A DNA stretch of 64,000 nt from Rhodobacteraceae bacterium CCMM004 (GTDB lineage Bacteria > Pseudomonadota > Alphaproteobacteria > Rhodobacterales > Rhodobacteraceae), in NCBI GenBank assembly GCA_004005435.1, contig RZWH01000003.1, positions 186,001-250,000 on the forward strand, given 5' to 3'. Numbering within the stretch: position 1 is the first letter of the stretch; the number at the start of each line of letters is the position of its first letter. Under the pieces are notes generated by a model. That model did not search any database and was not told the DNA's origin. It saw only the letters and a program-made list of their open reading frames with translations. Position numbers and translations under genes: made by a program. Positions 40,535 through 51,283 of this stretch are shown here, piece after piece.

Positions 40535-42636
40535 GAGCGCTCGCCTGCCTTATGGCCCTGCTGCTGTGGCCCGGCCTGGCGGCGGCGCAGCTGGCGACGC
40601 TGGTGGCCGACCGGGTCGAGGTGCGCGCCGACCGCACACTGGTGGCCGAGGGCAATGTCGAGGTGCTGTACGACGGCACCCGCGTCCGCGCGACCCGCGT
40701 GGTCTACGACCGCGTCACCGAGCGGCTGGAGATCGCCGGCCCGATCACCCTGGTCGACGGCGACAGCGTGCTGGTCCTGGCCGACCAGGCCGCGCTCGAC
40801 GCCGATCTGCGCAACGGCCTCCTGACCTCGGCACGGCTGGTTCTGGACCAGCAACTGCAACTCGCCGCGAACGAAATCGCCCGCGTCTCGGGTCGATATA
40901 CCCAGCTCAGCCGGGTGGTCGCGTCGTCCTGCGAGGTCTGCCCGGAGAACCCGGTCCCGACCTGGGAGATCCGCGCGCGCAAAGTGATCCACGACCAGGA
41001 GGCGCGGCAGCTCTATTTCGACAACGCCACCTTCCGTGTGATGGGAGTGCCGATCCTCTATCTGCCACGGCTGCGCTTGCCCGACCCGACCCTCGACCGG
41101 GCGAGCGGGTTCCTCCTGCCCGAACTTCAGCGGTCGAGCCTTCTGGGAACCGGGGTCAAGCTGCCGTATTTCCTCCGCCTCGGCGACCACGCGGACCTGA
41201 CGCTGACGCCGTTTTTGACCGGCCGCACCCGGACGCTGGAGGCCAGCTATCGCCAGGCGCTGCGGTTCGGCGACATCGCGTTCCGCGGGGCGGTGTCGCG
41301 GGACGAGTTGGGTTTCGGCAATCCGCGCTACTATCTTTTCGGCGAAGGCGTCTTTGCCCTGCCCAAGGAGTTCCGCCTCGGCTTTGACATCCAGGAGGCG
41401 TCGGACGCGGCCTATCTCCTGGATTACGGGTATTCCGACGAGGACCGCCTGGCGAGCGAGGTGTTCCTAACCCGCGCCCGCCGCAACGATCTGTTCCAGG
41501 CCAGCCTCACCGATTTCCGCACGCTGCGCGCTTCGGAAATCCCCATTGAGACGCAACTCCCCGACGTCTACGGCACCCTGTCCTACGAGCGGCGGATCCC
41601 GCTCTGGGGGGGCGAGTTGCGCCTGGGGCTCGACGCCGCCACGCTGACCCGCGAAAGCCGCGTGCCCGGCGTCGGCCGCGACGTGGACCGCGCCGGCATC
41701 TCGGCCGACTACACCCGCAGCTGGCTCTGGGCCAACGGCATCGTCGGGAGGGTCGATCTGGGCTTCACCGCCGCCAGCTACCGCACCGAAGAGGATCCGG
41801 CCTTCGACCGGGCGACGGGGCAGATGACGCCGCGCGGGGCGGTGACCCTGCGCTGGCCGTTCCAGCGAACCGGCACCGGCGGCGCGCACCACCTGATCGA
41901 ACCCGTGGTGCAACTGGCATGGGCCGACACCGACGGCAACCGCGTCCCGAACGAAGACAGCCTGCTCGTCGAGTTCGACGAGGGCAACCTCTTTGCCTTT
42001 TCCCGCTTTCCCGGCGAGGACGTGCGCGAAGAAGGGGCGCGCGCCAATCTGGGCCTGCGCTATACCCGCGTCGATCCGTCGGGGTGGTCTCTGGACCTGA
42101 CCGTCGGCCGGGTGGTGCGCAGCCACGACCCCGGACAGTTCCTGCCGGGCACCGGGCTCGACGGCGTGCGCTCGGACTGGGTGGCCGCCGCGCAGTTCAG
42201 GGTCGGCAGCCGCCTGGCCGTCACCAACCGCGCGCTCTTCGACGATTCCTTCGACGTGACCAAGAACGAGGCACGCCTGGCCTGGCAGTCGGGCGACGCG
42301 GCGCTGTCGTCGTCCTATATCTGGATGATCGCCGAGCCGGGCGAGAACCGCCAGACCGACACCCACGAACTGGCGCTCGACGCCGCATACCGGGTCGGGG
42401 GGCACTGGACCGCGCGCTTCAACGGCCGCTACGACTTTGCCGCCGACGAACCGGCCCGGGCGGGGGTGGGCCTCGAATACCGCTCGGAATGCCTGACCCT
42501 CGGGCTTTCGCTCTCGCGCCGCTTCACATCCTCCACTAATGTCCGACCGAGCACCGATTTCGGCTTTCAATTCTCGCTGGGCGGGATCGGGTCGGGCCGC
42601 AACGACCGCAGCTATCGCCGCAAGTGCGCGGGGTGA
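40531..42636 (+). CDS. lptD: LPS-assembly outer-membrane protein LptD
   Basis: A 701-residue outer-membrane protein. Residues 1-19 are a signal peptide (LLLWPGLAAAQ). An OstA-like periplasmic domain follows (VEVRADRTLVAEGNVEVLYDG), then a cysteine pair CEVC around residue 135 and a large beta-barrel from about 200 to the end, closing on an aromatic/hydrophobic strand (FGFQFSLGGIG). It places LPS in the outer leaflet with LptE. It is coupled to lptG by ATGA and followed by surA. Confidence 0.94.
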   Translation: MRALACLMALLLWPGLAAAQLATLVADRVEVRADRTLVAEGNVEVLYDGTRVRATRVVYDRVTERLEIAGPITLVDGDSVLVLADQAALDADLRNGLLTSARLVLDQQLQLAANEIARVSGRYTQLSRVVASSCEVCPENPVPTWEIRARKVIHDQEARQLYFDNATFRVMGVPILYLPRLRLPDPTLDRASGFLLPELQRSSLLGTGVKLPYFLRLGDHADLTLTPFLTGRTRTLEASYRQALRFGDIAFRGAVSRDELGFGNPRYYLFGEGVFALPKEFRLGFDIQEASDAAYLLDYGYSDEDRLASEVFLTRARRNDLFQASLTDFRTLRASEIPIETQLPDVYGTLSYERRIPLWGGELRLGLDAATLTRESRVPGVGRDVDRAGISADYTRSWLWANGIVGRVDLGFTAASYRTEEDPAFDRATGQMTPRGAVTLRWPFQRTGTGGAHHLIEPVVQLAWADTDGNRVPNEDSLLVEFDEGNLFAFSRFPGEDVREEGARANLGLRYTRVDPSGWSLDLTVGRVVRSHDPGQFLPGTGLDGVRSDWVAAAQFRVGSRLAVTNRALFDDSFDVTKNEARLAWQSGDAALSSSYIWMIAEPGENRQTDTHELALDAAYRVGGHWTARFNGRYDFAADEPARAGVGLEYRSECLTLGLSLSRRFTSSTNVRPSTDFGFQFSLGGIGSGRNDRSYRRKCAG

Positions 42637-42680
42637 GGCCTGCGGAAACCGAGATGACCGATGAACGAGGACCTGCGCCG

Positions 42681-43894
42681 ATGACCCGCGCCACCCGCCC
42701 GATCCTGATCGCCCTGACCTGTCTCGCCCTGGCCCTGCCCGCGGCGGCGCAGAACCTCTTCGCCCCCGTGGCGTGGGTGAACGAGCGGGTCGTCACCGCG
42801 TTCGAGGTCGACCAGAGGGCGCGGATGCTGGAGCTGTTCCGCAGCCCCGGCGACCCCCGCGAGGAGGCGCTGAGATCGCTGATCGACGAACGCCTGCAAT
42901 TGCAGGAGGGCGCGCGCCTGGGCGTCACCGTCACCGCCGAGGAGGTGGCCGAGGGCATGACCGAGTTCGCCGGTCGCGCCAACCTCTCGCGGGAGGAGTT
43001 CATCGCCGCGCTGAACGGCTCGGGGGTCGAGACACAGAGCTTCCGCGACTTCGTTCGCGCCGGTTTGGTCTGGCGCAAGATCGTCCAGGGCCTGTTCCGC
43101 CAGACCGTCAACATCACCACCGAGGACGTGAACCGCGCGGTGGACCGCGCGGCCAAGCCCTCGGGCGTGCGGGTTCTGTTGAGCGAGATCATCCTGCCCG
43201 CCAACACGCCCCAGGCCACCGCCCGCTCCCGCCCTCTGGCCGACGAGCTGAGCGAGATCGACACGCTGCCCGCCTTCGCCTCGGCCGCGCGGCGCTATTC
43301 GGCCTCGCCCTCGCGCGGGCGCAGCGGGCGGCTCGACTGGCTGCCCATCGGGAACCTGCCGCCCGCCATCGCGCAGCAGGTCCTCGGCCTGCAACCGGGT
43401 GAGGTGACCGCGCCGATCCAGATCCCCAACGCCATCGCGCTGTTCCAGCTCCGCGGGTTGGAAGAGGAGGTCGATCCGAACCCGGAGGTCGCCGAACTGG
43501 AATACGCCGCCTTCTACATCCCCGGCGGCCGCAGCGAAGCGGCCCTGGCCGAGGCGCGCCGCATCGCCGCCCGCGTCGATACCTGCAACGACCTCTACGG
43601 CGTCGCTGAGGGACTGCCGGAAAATCGGCTGGAGCGCGACAACCTGCCGCCCGCCGAGGTGCCCACGGATGTGGCGCTGGAACTGGCGCAGCTCGACGAC
43701 AACGAGGTGTCGATCAACCTCACCCGCGCCAATGGCCAGACCCTGGTGTTCCTGATGCTGTGCCGACGCCACTACGTGGATCCCGCCCAGATCGACCTGA
43801 GCGCAGTGGCCAACAGCCTCAACCAGCGCGCCCTCCAGGGCAAGGCGGACAACTATCTGGCCAAGCTCCGTGCGGAAGCGGAGATCGTCATCCA

Positions 43895-43898
<4 letters not shown>
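42681..43898 (+). CDS. surA: SurA-like periplasmic chaperone / peptidylprolyl isomerase
   Basis: A 405-residue exported protein. From the ATG at 42681 a clean signal peptide reads MTRATRPILIALTCLALALP then AAAQ. A SurA N-domain (helical, WVNERVVTAFEVDQRARML) is followed by a parvulin-type segment (VLLSEIILPANTPQ, RYSASPSRGRSGRLDWLPIGNLPPAIAQQVLGLQPGEVTAPIQIP). It escorts outer-membrane proteins such as LptD. A GAGGA site supports 42681; an ATG at 42654 is also possible. Its stop overlaps the GTG of pdxA. Confidence 0.9.
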
Positions 43899-44863
<965 letters not shown>

Positions 44864-44873
44864 CGGGCGCAGA

Positions 44874-44918
44874 CGATCTTTCGACGAAAGATCGGCACGA
44901 ATTTTCGTCGAAAATTCG
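44874..44918. repeat. Two odd-centred palindromes between pdxA and rsmA
   Basis: Two 21-base perfect palindromes with one central base: 44874-44894 (arm CGATCTTTCG, centre A) and 44898-44918 (arm CGAATTTTCG, centre T). They are spaced by three bases and fill the gap between pdxA and rsmA. The centres CGACG and CGTCG are reverse complements of one another. They resemble the paired palindromes near 9.2, 11.2 and 23.9 kb. Confidence 0.85.
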
Positions 44919-44924
44919 CGGCCG

Positions 44925-45767
44925 ATGAGCGCGATCGACGCCCTGCCGCCATTGCGCGCGGTGATCGCCGCGCATGGGCTCTCCGCCCGCAAGGCGCTGG
45001 GGCAGAACTTTCTCCTGGACCTCAACCTCACGGCCAAGATTGCGCGCGCGGCGGGCCCGCTCGACACCGCCGACGTGCTGGAGATCGGGCCCGGGCCCGG
45101 CGGCCTGACCCGCGGCCTGCTGGCCGAGGGGGCGCGGCGGGTGCTGGCGGTGGAAAAGGATCCTCGCTGCCTGCCCGCCCTGGCCGAGATCGCGGCCGCC
45201 TATCCCGGGCGGTTGGAGGTGGTGGGCGGCGACGCTTTGCGCGTCGATGCCGCAGAGCGGCTGACCCCGCCCATCCGGATCGCCGCCAATCTGCCCTACA
45301 ATATCGGGACCGAGCTGTTGACGCGCTGGCTCGACCCGCCCGCATGGCCGCCGTTCTGGGCCTCGGCCACCCTGATGTTCCAGCGCGAGGTCGCCGAGCG
45401 CATCGTCGCCGCGCCGGGGAGCAAGGCCTACGGGCGGCTGTCGGTGCTGGCGCAATGGCGCGCGGTGCCGCGGATCGTGATGGAGCTGCCGCCCGAAGCG
45501 TTCACCCCGCCGCCCAAGGTGCGGTCGGCCGTCGTGCGCATCGACCCTCTCCCGGTGCCGCGGTTCCCCGCCGACGGGGCGACGCTGATGCGGATCACCG
45601 CCGCCGCTTTCCGTCAGCGGCGCAAGATGCTGCGCGCCGCGCTAAAGGGGCTGTCGCCGGACATCGAACGCCATCTCACAGCGGCGGGGATCGCCCCCAC
45701 GGACCGCGCAGAGCGGTTGTCGGTCGAGGCGTTCTGCGCCCTGGCGCGGGAGTTGCAGCCGGTCTGA
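44925..45767 (+). CDS. rsmA: 16S rRNA dimethyltransferase RsmA (KsgA)
   Basis: A 280-residue SAM-dependent enzyme that dimethylates two adenines near the 3' end of 16S rRNA. Motif I is [16 protein letters not shown] and the catalytic NLPYNI motif IV lies near residue 124; [10 protein letters not shown] at the start is the family N-terminal signature. ATG at 44925 follows the palindrome pair. It converges with the DUF4167 gene. It closes the Lpt-SurA-PdxA operon, while apaG and apaH, found next in E. coli, are absent. Confidence 0.95.
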   Translation: MSAIDALPPLRAVIAAHGLSARKALGQNFLLDLNLTAKIARAAGPLDTADVLEIGPGPGGLTRGLLAEGARRVLAVEKDPRCLPALAEIAAAYPGRLEVVGGDALRVDAAERLTPPIRIAANLPYNIGTELLTRWLDPPAWPPFWASATLMFQREVAERIVAAPGSKAYGRLSVLAQWRAVPRIVMELPPEAFTPPPKVRSAVVRIDPLPVPRFPADGATLMRITAAAFRQRRKMLRAALKGLSPDIERHLTAAGIAPTDRAERLSVEAFCALARELQPV

Positions 45768-45790
45768 CGGGCCGGGGCTCGACTGAGCCG

Positions 45791-46384
45791 CTACTCGGCC
45801 GCCTCGGCGGCGTCCGAGGCGTCGGTGCCGCCGGTCTGGGCGCCATCGTCCTTGGGCGCGCCGCGCGGTTTCCGCGTGCGGGGCCGCCTGGCGGGCTTGC
45901 TCTCGGGCGTCTCCACGAGGCCCGAATCGCCGCCGCCCACGTCGATCACGTCGTCGCTGCGCGCATCCGACGGGGGGGCAGCCTCGCCCGACGGCTGGCC
46001 GGCGTCGCCGTTGCCGTTGCCGTTGCCGTCCTGAGCCGCGCCGCCGCCGTTGCCGTTGCCGCCGCCCTGGTTCTGGTCCTGCTGCCGCTGCTGACGCTCG
46101 CGCTGCTGGGCCTCCTGCTGTTCGCGGCGGGCCTCCTGCTCGCGATGGGCCTCGGCCAGCATCCGGGTGTAATGCTCCGCGTGCTGTTGGAAATTCTCGG
46201 TCGCAACGCGGTCGCCGGAGAGCTGGGCGTCGCGGGCGAGCTGGTTGTATTTGTCGATGATCTGCTGCGGCGTGCCGCGAACCTTGCCTTCGGGGCCGGA
46301 GCTGTCGAACACCCGGTTGACGATGTTGCCCGAGGGCCGGTTGCGGTTCGACTTCGACCGCGAACGTGACTTCGAAGATCTCAT
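45791..46384 (-). CDS. DUF4167 family RNA-binding-like protein
   Basis: A 197-residue protein. The N-terminal 75 residues carry the family core (MRSSKSRSRSKSNRNRP, FDSSGPEGKVRGTPQQII, YNQLARDAQLSGDRVATENF, AEHYTRML). The rest is low-complexity: Glu/Gln/Arg-rich, then GNGNGGG-type repeats, then a basic RRPRTRKPRG patch. The repeated CCGTTG units in the DNA encode the Asn-Gly run and can expand or shrink. Function is unknown, though basic ends suggest nucleic-acid contact. A 217-bp gap separates it from prmC. Confidence 0.87.
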   Translation of the reverse strand: MRSSKSRSRSKSNRNRPSGNIVNRVFDSSGPEGKVRGTPQQIIDKYNQLARDAQLSGDRVATENFQQHAEHYTRMLAEAHREQEARREQQEAQQRERQQRQQDQNQGGGNGNGGGAAQDGNGNGNGDAGQPSGEAAPPSDARSDDVIDVGGGDSGLVETPESKPARRPRTRKPRGAPKDDGAQTGGTDASDAAEAAE

Positions 46385-46601
46385 GTTGTGTATGCTGTCC
46401 AGCCTATTGGTGACGTCTGTTAACCGTTCATCTCAGCTAGCCGGTGGGCCGGGGGTGCTGGGGTCGTCGGCAGAGGTCTGGGCGATTATGCAGCGGACGC
46501 TGAACGCATCCATCTGCCCTGTCCCGGTCAAATCACGGCTCATCGGGGATGACAAGCGGAAATCGGGGAGTTTCGCCATTTTGCACGGCAATGTGCGGGT
46601 G

Positions 46602-47438
46602 TTACTCCGGTTTCGCCGCGGACACCACACGGTCGCGGCCGTCGAGGTCGAGGTGGACGCCGATGTCGCCCAGCCCCCCCGCGCGCAGGAGATCCGAGAC
46701 CGCGGCCGCCTGGGTCGGCCCGATTTCCAGAAGGACGCGCCCCCCAGGGTGGAGCCGCGCGTCGAGCCCCGCGGCGATGGCGCGGTAGGCGCCCAGGCCG
46801 TCCCCGCCGGGCGTCAGGGCGGCGTGCGGCTCGTGGTCGCGCACCTCGGGCATGAGGCCCGCCATCTCGTCCGCGGCGATGTAGGGCGGGTTCGACACGA
46901 TGAGGTCGAAGCGCCCCGGCACGCCCTCGAACCAGTCGGCGCAGAGGAGTTCGGCACGGTCCGCAACCCCCATCGCCTCGGCGTTGCGCGCGGCGACGGC
47001 AAGCGCGGCGTCCGAGACGTCGGTGCCGACGCCCCGTGCCTTCGGCCGCTCGGCCAAGAGCGACACGAGGATGCAGCCCGATCCAGTGCCGAGGTCCAGC
47101 ACCCGCGCGAAGGGCCGCTCCAGCGCCAGCGCCACCAGCGTCTCGGTCTCCGGCCGGGGGTCGAGCACGTCCGGGGTCACGGCAAACTCGCGCCCCCAGA
47201 ACCCGCGCCGCCCGAGAATCCGCGCCACCGGCTCTCGCGCCGCGCGGCGGGCGAGCGCGGCCCGGAACCGGGCGACCGCGGCGGGCGGCACCGGGTCCGC
47301 GGCGATCAGCGTCAGCCGCCCCCGCGGCACGCCCAGAGCGTCGGCGAGGAGCGTGCGCGCGTCCACCGCCCCGCCGCCCACGGCACCGAGCACCCTCCGG
47401 CCCTCGGCCAGGAGCGCAGCGACGGTGGGGCCGGTCAT
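46602..47438 (-). CDS. prmC: Release-factor glutamine methyltransferase
   Basis: A 278-residue class I methyltransferase with the catalytic NPPY motif ([13 protein letters not shown]) and motif [12 protein letters not shown]. The N-terminal helical domain binds release factor. PrmC methylates the glutamine of the GGQ motif in RF1 and RF2. Its start overlaps the stop of prfA (ATGA), so the enzyme and its substrate are made from one message. Confidence 0.94.
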   Translation of the reverse strand: MTGPTVAALLAEGRRVLGAVGGGAVDARTLLADALGVPRGRLTLIAADPVPPAAVARFRAALARRAAREPVARILGRRGFWGREFAVTPDVLDPRPETETLVALALERPFARVLDLGTGSGCILVSLLAERPKARGVGTDVSDAALAVAARNAEAMGVADRAELLCADWFEGVPGRFDLIVSNPPYIAADEMAGLMPEVRDHEPHAALTPGGDGLGAYRAIAAGLDARLHPGGRVLLEIGPTQAAAVSDLLRAGGLGDIGVHLDLDGRDRVVSAAKPE

Positions 47439-48484
47439 GCGTCGAGGTCGGCCAGCCGCGCCGCCTGGTCGTCGGCGATCAGGGCGTCCACGATCTCGCC
47501 CAGGTCGCCCGCCATCACCTGATCGAGCTTGTAGAGCGTCAGGCCGATGCGGTGGTCGGTCACGCGGCCTTGGGGAAAATTGTAGGTGCGGATGCGCTCG
47601 GACCGGTCGCCCGAGCCCACCTGGGCGCGGCGGTCGGCGGCGCGATCACCCTCGGCGCGGCTGCGCTCGATGTCGTAGAGGCGCGCGCGCAGCACCTGCA
47701 TGGCGATCTCGCGGTTGCGGTGCTGGCTCTTTTCGCTCGACGTCACCACCAGGCCGGTGGGCAGGTGGGTGATGCGCACGGCGCTGTCGGTGGTGTTGAC
47801 GTGCTGCCCGCCCGCGCCGCTGGCGCGCATGGTGTCGATGCGCAGGTCGGCGGGGTCGATGGCCACATCCACCGCCTCGGCCTCGGGCAGGACCGCCACG
47901 GTCGCGGCCGAGGTGTGGATGCGCCCACCCGACTCGGTGGTGGGCACCCGCTGCACCCGGTGCACGCCGCTTTCGTATTTCAGGCGGGCGAACACGCCCT
48001 GCCCGGCGACGTTGGCGACGAGCTCTTTGAGCCCGCCGAGTTCCGTGAGCTGCTCCGACACAACCTCGAACCGCCAGCCCTGGGACTCGGCGAACCGGGC
48101 ATACATCCGCGCCAGGTCGGCGGCGAACAAAGCAGCCTCCTCGCCGCCGGTGCCAGGCCGGATCTCCACGATGGCGGGCCGGGCGTCGGCGGCGTCGCGC
48201 GGCAGGAGCGCCAGGCGCAACCGATGCTCCAGCTCTGGCAGACGGGCGCGGAGCTGCGGCAGCTCGTCTTCGGCCAGACCGCGCATCTCGGGGTCGTCCA
48301 GCATCGACTCGGCCTCGGCGATCTCGGCGCGCAGCCGGCGGTAGGCCGCAATCTCCTCCACTACCGGGCGGAGTTCCGCGTATTCCCGGCCGAGCGCCGC
48401 CATGTCGCCCCCGCCCTCGGCCATACGCGCCTCGATATAGTCGAAGCGTTCGGTGATCTGGGCGAGGCGATCGAGCGGCACCAT
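47435..48484 (-). CDS. prfA: Peptide chain release factor 1
   Basis: A 349-residue RF1. The GGQ catalytic motif is at 225-227 ([10 protein letters not shown]), and the codon-recognition tripeptide, of the PxT type, is PTT at 181-183 in [13 protein letters not shown]. It reads UAA and UAG. The ATG at 48484 begins [14 protein letters not shown] as usual. It overlaps prmC by four bases. Note that a UAG read by this factor interrupts the HNH gene in this window. Confidence 0.96.
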   Translation of the reverse strand: MVPLDRLAQITERFDYIEARMAEGGGDMAALGREYAELRPVVEEIAAYRRLRAEIAEAESMLDDPEMRGLAEDELPQLRARLPELEHRLRLALLPRDAADARPAIVEIRPGTGGEEAALFAADLARMYARFAESQGWRFEVVSEQLTELGGLKELVANVAGQGVFARLKYESGVHRVQRVPTTESGGRIHTSAATVAVLPEAEAVDVAIDPADLRIDTMRASGAGGQHVNTTDSAVRITHLPTGLVVTSSEKSQHRNREIAMQVLRARLYDIERSRAEGDRAADRRAQVGSGDRSERIRTYNFPQGRVTDHRIGLTLYKLDQVMAGDLGEIVDALIADDQAARLADLDA

Positions 48485-48547
48485 GGGCGGCGGTGTCGCG
48501 CAGCGGGAGGCTTTGGTCAAGCGGTGGGCCGTGCTAATGTCCCGGCC

Positions 48548-48817
48548 ATGACTCGTCTCGCCCTCATCGCTGCGCTGTGCGCCACCCCCGCCCTGGCCGA
48601 CGTCACCACGCCTCAGGGACGGACCATCGATTGCTACTGCACCGACAGCACCGGCGGCCGGGTCGAGTTGGGCGAGTCGATCTGTCTGCGTGTGGACGGG
48701 CGGATGTTCATGGCGCGCTGCGAAATGGCGCTCAATAACCCGATCTGGCGCGACACCGGCGAGGGCTGCGTGTCGAGCGCCCTGCCCCGTCCCGAGACCG
48801 CGCCACGGCCTAGCTGA
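48548..48817 (+). CDS. Small cysteine-rich periplasmic protein
   Basis: An 89-residue protein with a signal peptide (residues 1-17, [15 protein letters not shown]). The mature part has cysteines in [19 protein letters not shown] and later [11 protein letters not shown] and GCVSSALP, enough for two disulfides. Function is not recognised. It lies between the divergent prfA and the minus-strand DUF1499 gene, 11 bp from the stop of the latter. Confidence 0.78.
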   Translation: MTRLALIAALCATPALADVTTPQGRTIDCYCTDSTGGRVELGESICLRVDGRMFMARCEMALNNPIWRDTGEGCVSSALPRPETAPRPS

Positions 48818-48828
48818 GTGGCGGCGCC

Positions 48829-49287
48829 TCAGGTGTCGGGGATGCGGTCGATCCAGCCCTGGATGCGCGCGCGGTTCACCCCCAGATCGCTCTGCCCAAA
48901 CCGCAAGCGGCCCAAAACGGCCAGGCTGCTGCCTCCGGGCACCGCCACCGCCTCGACCGTGGTGTAGTCGGGGAACTGCCAGAAATCGCTGCGGCTGACA
49001 TAGGTGATGCGCCCCTCGGCGACGCTGCCCGCCAGCACCTCGGTGCGCGGATGCGCGCGCACCAGGGCGTCGAAGCGGGCGAGCACCTCCGCGGGCGGCA
49101 GATCCCAGACACCGGCCGTGGCGTCGCCGCCCTCGGGTCGCACCAGCCACCCGCCCTTGCCCGGCCGCTCGGCCGTCTTGGGGTCCACGTGCCAGCGCGC
49201 CGCGTCCGTCGGCGCATGGCGGACATAGAGCGCCAAGAGCAGCGCCGCGGCCAGTCCCACAGCCAACACGATCAAAACCGTCTTCAT
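48829..49287 (-). CDS. DUF1499 family protein
   Basis: A 152-residue protein with an N-terminal hydrophobic anchor ([22 protein letters not shown]) and the DUF1499 core, including [21 protein letters not shown] and [25 protein letters not shown] at 49287 overlaps the agmatinase stop by four bases, so it ends that operon. The family has no known reaction. Confidence 0.87.
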   Translation of the reverse strand: MKTVLIVLAVGLAAALLLALYVRHAPTDAARWHVDPKTAERPGKGGWLVRPEGGDATAGVWDLPPAEVLARFDALVRAHPRTEVLAGSVAEGRITYVSRSDFWQFPDYTTVEAVAVPGGSSLAVLGRLRFGQSDLGVNRARIQGWIDRIPDT

Positions 49288-50225
49288 CGGTAGGGCACTC
49301 CCGGCAGGATGCACAGCATCTCGAACATCAGGTTGGCGGCCACCAGAGCGGTGTTGCCCGACGGGTCGTAGGGCGGCGAGACCTCGACCATGTCCACCCC
49401 GACGATGTCGAGGCCGCGCAGCCCCCGGATCAGCTCCATCGCCTGCGGCGTGGTCAGGCCGCCGATCTCGGGCGTGCCGGTGCCGGGGGCGAAGGCGGGG
49501 TCGAGGCTGTCGATGTCGTAGCTGACATAGACCTTGTGGCCCGCCAGGTCCGCTCGGATGCGCGCGGCCAGCGGCGCGAGGCTCTGGTGCCAGATCTCGG
49601 GCGCGGTGACGAGGTGGAAGCCCCAGTCGCGGGGCTCGTCGAAGTCCTCGGCGGTGTAGCCGGTGCCGCGCAGGCCGACCTGCCAGACCTTGTCCGGCAC
49701 GATCAACCCCTCCTCATGGGCGCGGCGGAACACCGTGCCGTGGGCCTCGCGCACCCCGAACATCACGTCGTTGACGTCGGCATGGGCGTCCACATGCACG
49801 AGCGCCACGGGACCGTGCCGCGCCGCCACCGCGCGCAGGATCGGCAGCGTCAGGGTGTGGTCGCCGCCCAGGGTCGCGGGGATCGCGCCATGGGTGAGGA
49901 TCGTCCCGTAAGCCTCTGTGATAATGCGGATCGTGTCGGCCAGATCGAAGGTGTTGATGGCCACATCGCCGATGTCGGCGACCTGCAACGCGTCGAAGGG
50001 CGCGGCCCCCGTCTGCACCGCATAGGGCCGGATCATCGCCGACTGCGCCCGGATCTGCTGCGGCCCGAACCGGGTGCCCGAGCGCCAGCTGGTCCCGTGG
50101 TCCATCGGCACGCCGACCACGGCCACGTCCAGCCCCTCGGCCGACGCCGCCGCGGGCAGGCGCATGAACGTCCCCGGCCCGGCAAAGCGCGGCAGGTCGT
50201 TGCCCGAGATCGGCTGGTTCGGCAT
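49284..50225 (-). CDS. speB: Ureohydrolase family protein, agmatinase-like (first copy)
   Basis: A 313-residue enzyme of the arginase/agmatinase family. The two-Mn site is complete: [20 protein letters not shown] and [19 protein letters not shown]. It would hydrolyse a guanidino compound to urea; agmatine is likely but guanidinobutyrate or others are possible. A second family member lies directly upstream with TGATG overlap. The pair plus an M20 amidohydrolase suggests catabolism of guanidino or amide compounds. Confidence 0.85.
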   Translation of the reverse strand: MPNQPISGNDLPRFAGPGTFMRLPAAASAEGLDVAVVGVPMDHGTSWRSGTRFGPQQIRAQSAMIRPYAVQTGAAPFDALQVADIGDVAINTFDLADTIRIITEAYGTILTHGAIPATLGGDHTLTLPILRAVAARHGPVALVHVDAHADVNDVMFGVREAHGTVFRRAHEEGLIVPDKVWQVGLRGTGYTAEDFDEPRDWGFHLVTAPEIWHQSLAPLAARIRADLAGHKVYVSYDIDSLDPAFAPGTGTPEIGGLTTPQAMELIRGLRGLDIVGVDMVEVSPPYDPSGNTALVAANLMFEMLCILPGVPYR

Positions 50226-51190
50226 CAGCGCAGCCCCCGCGCCCAGGCCCAGAGGCAGATCAGCTCCATCGCCACATGCGCCCCGGCGACGGCGGTGATC
50301 CCGGCACTGTCGTAGGGCGGCGAGACCTCGACCACGTCGCCCCCGACCAGCCTCACCCCGGCCAGGTCGCGCAGCAGGGCGGCCGCCTGCCAGCTGGCCA
50401 GCCCGCCCCAGACCGGCGTGCCCGTGCCGGGGGCAAAGGCCGGGTCCAGCGCGTCGATGTCGAACGTCAGGTAGCAGGGCGCGTCGCCCACCACGTCGCG
50501 GACCCGCGCCGCCACCGCCGCCGGGCCGTCCTCGTGCACGGTCCGCGCCGGGATGTCGGTCACGCCCAGCATGTCGCCGACCACCGTGCGCCCGCCCACC
50601 AGCACGGACCGCGCAGGGTCGATCACCCCTTCGCGCATCGCCTTGTAGGCAAACGTCCCGTGGTCCACGCGGGCGGCGTCGTCGTCCGGCCAGAGATCGG
50701 AATGGGCGTCGACCTGGACCAGCGCCAAGGGTCCGTGCACCGCTGCGTGCGCGCGCAGGATGGGCAGCGTCACGGAATGGTCGCCCCCCAGCGCGATGCA
50801 CCCCGCGCCCGCCGCCAGGATGCCCGCCACATGCGCCTCCAGCACGGCGGGAAACTCCGCGGGTCGGGCATAGTCGAAGGCCAGGTCGCCGTAGTCGGCG
50901 ATGGCGACGGCGCTGAGCGGGTCGATCCCCCACCCCCAGGGCGGGTCGTAGACCTGGAGCGCGCTCGCCTCCCGGATCGCCCGCGGCCCGAAGCGCGCGC
51001 CGGGCCGGTTCGTCACCGCCTGGTCGAAGGGCACGCCGGTCACCGCCAGGTCCACGCCCGTCAGGTCCTTGGTGTAGCGCCGCCGCAGGAACGACACCGC
51101 CCCGCCGAAGGTGTTCTCGGCCGACGCCCCCTTCAGCCCCTCGCGGGCGAAGGCGCCGTCCACGTCCCGTCCGGCATCCTCAAGCGCCAC
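50225..51190 (-). CDS. Ureohydrolase family protein (second copy)
   Basis: A 321-residue paralogue of the neighbouring agmatinase. Metal motifs are intact: GGDHSVTLP, VQVDAHSDLWPDDD and [18 protein letters not shown]. The sequence around the second motif differs (Ser-Asp-Leu-Trp-Pro instead of Ala-Asp-Val-Asn), a hint that the substrate pocket differs. Its stop shares a base with the start of the first copy (TGATG). One of the two may act on agmatine and the other on a different guanidino acid. Confidence 0.82.
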   Translation of the reverse strand: MALEDAGRDVDGAFAREGLKGASAENTFGGAVSFLRRRYTKDLTGVDLAVTGVPFDQAVTNRPGARFGPRAIREASALQVYDPPWGWGIDPLSAVAIADYGDLAFDYARPAEFPAVLEAHVAGILAAGAGCIALGGDHSVTLPILRAHAAVHGPLALVQVDAHSDLWPDDDAARVDHGTFAYKAMREGVIDPARSVLVGGRTVVGDMLGVTDIPARTVHEDGPAAVAARVRDVVGDAPCYLTFDIDALDPAFAPGTGTPVWGGLASWQAAALLRDLAGVRLVGGDVVEVSPPYDSAGITAVAGAHVAMELICLWAWARGLR

Positions 51191-51210
51191 GCCGCACCCC
51201 GTCGCCCCTG

Positions 51211-51250
51211 CCCTTCATCTTGGCCCAAATACCCCCCCGCCGGAGGCGTC
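51211..51250 (-). repeat. CCTCCGGCGGGG-TATTTGGGCC element
   Basis: On the minus strand a GC block (CGCCTCCGGCGGGGG) runs into GTATTTGGGCCAAGATGAAG. It belongs with the element at 24285-24320. It lies between the M20 gene and the ureohydrolase pair. Confidence 0.45.
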
Positions 51251-51283
51251 CCGCAGGCGCCCCCGGCGCCGCCGCGGGGCCGG

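Noticed and set aside
46000-46090. Tandem CCGTTG/GCC units as a CRISPR or microsatellite of interest
   Set aside because: They encode the Asn-Gly run inside the DUF4167 protein. They are coding low complexity, not a CRISPR array.
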